64,000 nt of DNA, from contig BSDZ01000114.1 of assembly GCA_030268105.1 (NCBI GenBank), positions 434,001 through 498,000 on the forward strand. The letters run 5' to 3'. The position numbers and the translations under genes were made by a program. Source of the stretch: Volvox africanus (lineage: Eukaryota; Chlorophyta; Chlorophyceae; Chlamydomonadales; Volvocaceae). The notes under the pieces are model-generated. The model was not told the DNA's origin and made no database searches. It was given only the letters and a program-made list of their open reading frames with translations. Below, piece after piece: positions 60,075 through 64,000 of the stretch (position 1 is its first letter; each line of letters starts with the position of its first letter).

Positions 60075-60372
60075 TTATATTGTGAGTGCGGTGGTAAAGA
60101 CGGCGGCGTGCATTCCACGCCCTCCTGTGCGTTGCAGGGTCCCTAGATTACCATTGGAGCTGTGGGTACACACACCCTCCGGGCCATCTCCCCCGGGGGA
60201 CGTTCCGTTCGAAGAAAAAGAAGAGTTTGAAGATGGCGTAAAAGAAAAGAAAGAATTGGAAGGAGAAGAAGAGAGACGAGGCTGCAGATCCTCAAGGTCG
60301 TAGCAGACGACGCTACCGTCCCACCTCATACAATAAGGCCCAGCCACCTTGCATTTGTTTTCTAGGTTGTGA
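60075..60372. other. Short intergenic stretch between the two minus-strand genes
   Basis: A Ser-rich minus-strand open frame (60347-60075, ending TAA) covers most of it, with AAG-rich sequence underneath. It lies between the stop of the 60.4-63 kb gene and the start of the ankyrin gene. I cannot tell whether it is an exon or untranslated. Confidence 0.35.
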
Positions 60373-60907
60373 CTACTCAGCCGCTTTTCGGCCCTCTGTT
60401 GGTCCCTGAGGGTTCATGAACTCATCTCCCTCAGCCCCTCCTGCTGAGCTCCCGCAGCCGCTGGCGACAGCTCTGCCCACCACTGCTACCGCTGCAATGA
60501 ACGTGTCCTTTCGCAGCTGCGAGAACGAATCAATCCCACATCCACCCAACCACCCACCAGGCCGCCACCTCTGCCTCGTCTCGAGCCTTGAGGGCCTCCT
60601 GCAGCCTCTCCCTCCATTGCTGCTGCTGCGCCGCCTGCGGTGGGAGGGAGGGAGGGCGAAGGGGGACTGACGCCGACTGACAGCCCAGGGAAGGACTTCG
60701 AGCAGCTTCCCAGGGCAGGAAGATGGAATTTTAATAAATTCGCGAATCATGCGCGAGCAACCTCTGAAGCAGTGGGGACAGAAAGAGTGCAGATACGGTG
60801 CTGGCAGTCGACATGTGGGGTAGTGCACACTGCAGCACATCGCGCGCGCCGACAAGTTCAGAAGCCTGGAACGATACCGTTGTCTGTCCTCTGTCTGCGA
60901 GAATCTC

Positions 60908-60998
<91 letters not shown>

Positions 60999-61014
60999 TT
61001 ATCTATTTATCTAT

Positions 61015-61082
<68 letters not shown>

Positions 61083-61091
61083 ATATCTATA

Positions 61092-61125
<34 letters not shown>

Positions 61126-63262
61126 ACAGAATAATGTTAAGTCAAACGATTGAATCGGGCACAGGAAAGCTGGAGTACCGCAACATAGAAGTTGCTCGGA
61201 CCCTAAGTTACTAACCTCAATTCCAACACAATTCCATACAACACCATTCGCGCAGCGTATATGGTTTTCTACGATGTTCTTCCTCACCCATCCCAGCTCC
61301 CCCTGCCTTACGGGCCAGATGGACGGACCTTACTGCCGGTAGAGAAGCAAGACAGGCAGCCTCCCGGTTGGGAGGGCGCCTGACTGTCAGTGGTTTCGGC
61401 GCCCATCAGGTCGATCCACTCTGTCGCGAAACGGGCGCACACACGAGGTTCATCGCGTGCAGAGGAGGCGGCGAAACAGGCAATGTCAAGGCCCCTAGCC
61501 AACGGGCATGGAGACGCAGTAATGGTACCGGGCGCGCGGTACTCGGCTGGATTGAGATTGGAGCGTCTCTAATGGCAAAGAAAGGGAAACTACGCGTGCA
61601 GGACACCAAACAGCAAACACAGCAAACACCATTAGGTGCACCATGAGCCAAAGTGAGGCCGACAACGGCGCCGCGACCGCTGCGTGAAGCGAATCTTCCC
61701 CCGCTGGGACAGTGCCTGCCAACCTCACCCTCAGCTCCTCGCAGAGCTGGCGCACAGGTACTGGAACCACGGCGGGATGCACCCACCACAATGATGCACC
61801 AGGTTCAGGTGGACGTCAGACCCTGCTGCCTTGGGTTCAGAACCCGATCGCCTTAATGTTCACATACCAGGGCTGCGGACCCGTTGCAAACACACACACA
61901 CACACACCCCTTTTTGGCTATACATATCCCTCTGGCAAATCTCCGTGCTGGATTGGTTTAGTGTCCGTGCGGCAGCTTTCCAACAGCCAACTTAGCTGAC
62001 AAGTGCTTAACAGCGTTTTGGTAAGTATACATCAAGCCCGTGCATTCTTTCCCGTGTTATCCGTCGTTTCCCTATCCTGCTATTTGGACGACACGATTCC
62101 GCTGGCTCAAACTCTCACCGGCGGCCGGCGCGGGGAAGAATGCTGCCTCCAAGTCCTCGCCGCTCCCCGTATCAGCCTCGGACCGCACTACCAATGAGGA
62201 TCTCCTCCCCATAGAGGAGGCCACCGCCCCAGCAGCCGCCGGCGGCGCACCCTCCATGCCAGTGCTGGAAGACCTGCGTTTAGCTGTGACCACCGATGAT
62301 GCCGCCGCCCGTCCTGGACTGCTCCTGGTACCTGCAGCCGCACCCGCACCAATCTCACCACCGCCATTCTCGCCTTCTTCGCCGCCGCGGGCGTCACGTG
62401 CCGTTGTTGTCACCGCCGCCGTCGTCACCACGTTGGCCTCAAACTCCGCGCCCAGGCTGTTTGTCTGCTTCAGAACCTGCACCGGGTCACGCTTCACCAC
62501 CGCTGCGGCTGTCGCATCCATCGCCATTGGTGATCGTACGGAATTATCGCACTCTGATGACGCAACTGACTCCGCGATCAGGTCGCACGCCGGGACAATC
62601 AGCCGACGGGAGCTGCGAGTCACCCCCAGGCGGCCCCGGAAGGGACTCGGACCCGTGGTCTCGTCATCGGCCCGGCTGCGGTCACTGTCGTTACGCAGAG
62701 GCGGCAGCCTGGTGCCATGGACTTGCGAGCGCAGGGAGCTTGGGGATGGACACGCTGACTCCACGCACAGAGTCTCAACGGTGTTTTCCTCTAGGCGGAT
62801 GCGCACGCTGCGATGGCCAGCGCCGAGGATGCGGCCGCCGGCAGGGCCGGCAGCAGCAGTACCGCCGCCGTTGCTACCCCCGCGACTGCCGCCACGCAGC
62901 AAGCCGCGAGTGGGCGGGTTCGGACTTGCACGGCTACTGCCAGCTTCGGACAGAAATGTGACACGGCTGGGCGGTGCTCCCACACCCACTGACTCGACGC
63001 TTTCCGCAAAGCCCGGGAGAGGGAACATCGTTGACACTGCGGGGGTTCGTGTCGCCGCGCCGGCGGCCTGAGGCTCCACCGCTGCACGGAGAGGCGGGGG
63101 AGACGGGGACAAGAAAGGCGAAGCTACTGGTGTCCCATCTGAAGTAGGCGGGTCAGACGTGCGCAAATCCAGGCGGACCGGTAATTGACACTCCATCTTC
63201 TCTGGAAAAGGTGTCACCTTCTCCTCCATCCTCGTCACGCCGTGGTCTCTGGACGTCAACAC
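60373..63262 (-). CDS. Partly resolved gene: disordered N-terminal exon and short coiled-coil 3' exons
   Basis: The main exon runs from an acceptor at 63262 (or an ATG at 63229) to a GCCGGTGAGAG donor after 62119, about 370 codons, rich in Ser, Ala, Gly, Arg and Thr with no recognised domain. A 32-bp exon at 61760-61729 joins in phase and gives RQLCEELR. The 3' end is best read as 60634-60569 (AAQQQQWRERLQEALKARDE), a 52-bp intron, and 60516-60373 ending in TAG. One or more exons between 61.7 and 60.7 kb are unresolved; a WIDLMGAETTDSQ open stretch near 61.4 kb is a candidate. The parts may belong to two genes. Function unknown. Confidence 0.4.
60905..61125. repeat. (CTAT)n microsatellite, about 220 bp
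   Basis: Nearly pure CTAT with occasional TTTA and ATAT interruptions. It falls within an intron or between exons of the minus-strand gene. Confidence 0.97.
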
Positions 63263-63780
63263 CTAAGACCTTCATCGCCAACGACCTCGTGCCCGCCCCC
63301 GACTCACCATCCAATGGCTGAATAGTACATTTTACATCTCATATTGGGTTTCAGTTGCAGTGCTTCCGTCTGCCCACCGTTGTCCCGATGGTTCCCATGC
63401 CCCATGGGTCCGTTGCTTATCCGACCACCTGCTTCCGCGCCAACGGGGAGCCCCAACGCCATCCCTAGCCATCCGTTTTTATCCCTAGTCATCCATTCAC
63501 ATCCCAAGACATCCGTCCACATCCCTAGTCGTGTAACATGTGCCTCCCCGCCTATTGCAAATGCTGCGACGCGCGAGTGCCTAGGATCCCGTTCCGTGCG
63601 AATACCTCTCCAAATACACTGTGCAGCCCGCAGCCCTTTGGCACATTTCCACTATGTTGCGGATTTCTCACCCAAACACGTAGTGATCCAACACCAGTCA
63701 CACCAATCTCCCCTCGGGGGCCCCCATGGAAGATACTCTCAGACGGGTCCCCCCCTCCCCGGTCCCAGCCTACCACGCAC
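63263..63780. other. Intron or intergenic stretch
   Basis: Contains ATGGATGACTAGGGAT-like short repeats (near 63480-63530) and a minus-strand open stretch ending at a GATGGTGAGTC donor near 63305, which might be an exon but does not join its neighbours in frame. Confidence 0.3.
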
Positions 63781-64000
63781 CTTCCCCGCACGTGATGCCC
63801 TGCAATATGACGTTCGCTCTGCCGCCAGAGCTCGCCGCCGCCAGCAGCTCCTGCGGGAGGGCGTCAAAGGTGGACAGCCAGCGCCGCCGCTCGAGAGCCC
63901 CCGCCGCCCCAGATCCAACAGCCGGCTCGACGAAGAAGGCGTTGACAGCGGGGCTAGCTTGCACGGCGCCGTACCTGTGGCGATGATGACGATGGACGGA
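63781..64000 (-). CDS. Exon of a minus-strand gene, cut by the window edge
   Basis: Open from the window edge to a GGGGAAGGTGCGTGG donor (exon end 63781, phase 1). It reads YGAVQASPAVNAFFVEP and later LERRRWLSTFDALPQELL, with host-like codons. It may be an upstream exon of the 60.4-63.3 kb gene, but the phase does not match the next clear acceptor (63262), so an exon is missing in between or it is another gene. Confidence 0.4.

Noticed and set aside
60900..61134. Repetitive Tyr-Leu-Ser-Ile open frames
   Set aside because: Produced by translating the CTAT microsatellite.

Overview
This is eukaryotic nuclear DNA, most likely from a GC-rich microalga. Host genes have many short exons, introns of about 50-720 bp with GTGAG/GTAAG-type donors and CAG acceptors, and Ala/Gly/Ser-rich proteins. 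An internal run of TTTTAGGG units (the Chlamydomonas-type telomere repeat) lies in one intron, so a chlorophyte is my best guess. No rRNA, tRNA, CRISPR or bacterial operon structure was found.

Layout. (1) 1-1.96 kb: 3' end of an unrecognised gene plus low-complexity spacer. (2) 1.96-11.66 kb: a 3.13 kb inverted duplication (arms 1963-5095 and 8524-11658, nearly identical, 3.4 kb spacer). The left arm holds the promoter and first four exons of a 9-exon coiled-coil gene (3843-7425). The right arm holds a mirror-image, 3'-truncated copy of those exons facing the intact gene. (3) 11.66-12.65 kb: a decayed Ty3/gypsy 3' end abutting the right arm. (4) 12,650-47,318: a 34.7 kb Ty3/gypsy chromovirus array with eight 824-bp LTRs, five gag-pol internal regions and two chromodomain-only pieces, flanked as a whole by one 5-bp target duplication (GCTTC). 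(5) 47.3-48.4 kb: degenerate reverse-transcriptase-like and LTR-like remnants. (6) 48.4-50.2 kb: no gene seen. (7) 50,156-59,917, minus strand: a 13-exon gene for a predicted 1884-aa ankyrin-repeat plus coiled-coil protein. (8) 60.4-64 kb, minus strand: a partly resolved gene rich in disordered sequence.

The main result is how the array can be read. One element (A, outer LTRs 1 and 8) took a second copy of its own family (B, LTRs 5 and 6) into its pol gene at a TTCGG site; TTCGG is duplicated at both junctions. Unequal crossing-over between the A and B left halves then appears to have added three extra LTR-gag-pol units, each a B-to-A chimera with its switch point further along. One crossover between right halves added an extra chromodomain-LTR unit. 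Only the central copy (37,122-44,591) keeps primer site, gag, pol, chromodomain and polypurine tract. Its gag and pol share one frame interrupted by two UAG codons. The two right-half pieces each carry an open frame that starts inside an LTR and encodes a stand-alone chromodomain protein.

Exon boundaries are read by eye from splice motifs and frame continuity; there is no transcript evidence here. Identities are by-eye comparisons, not alignments.
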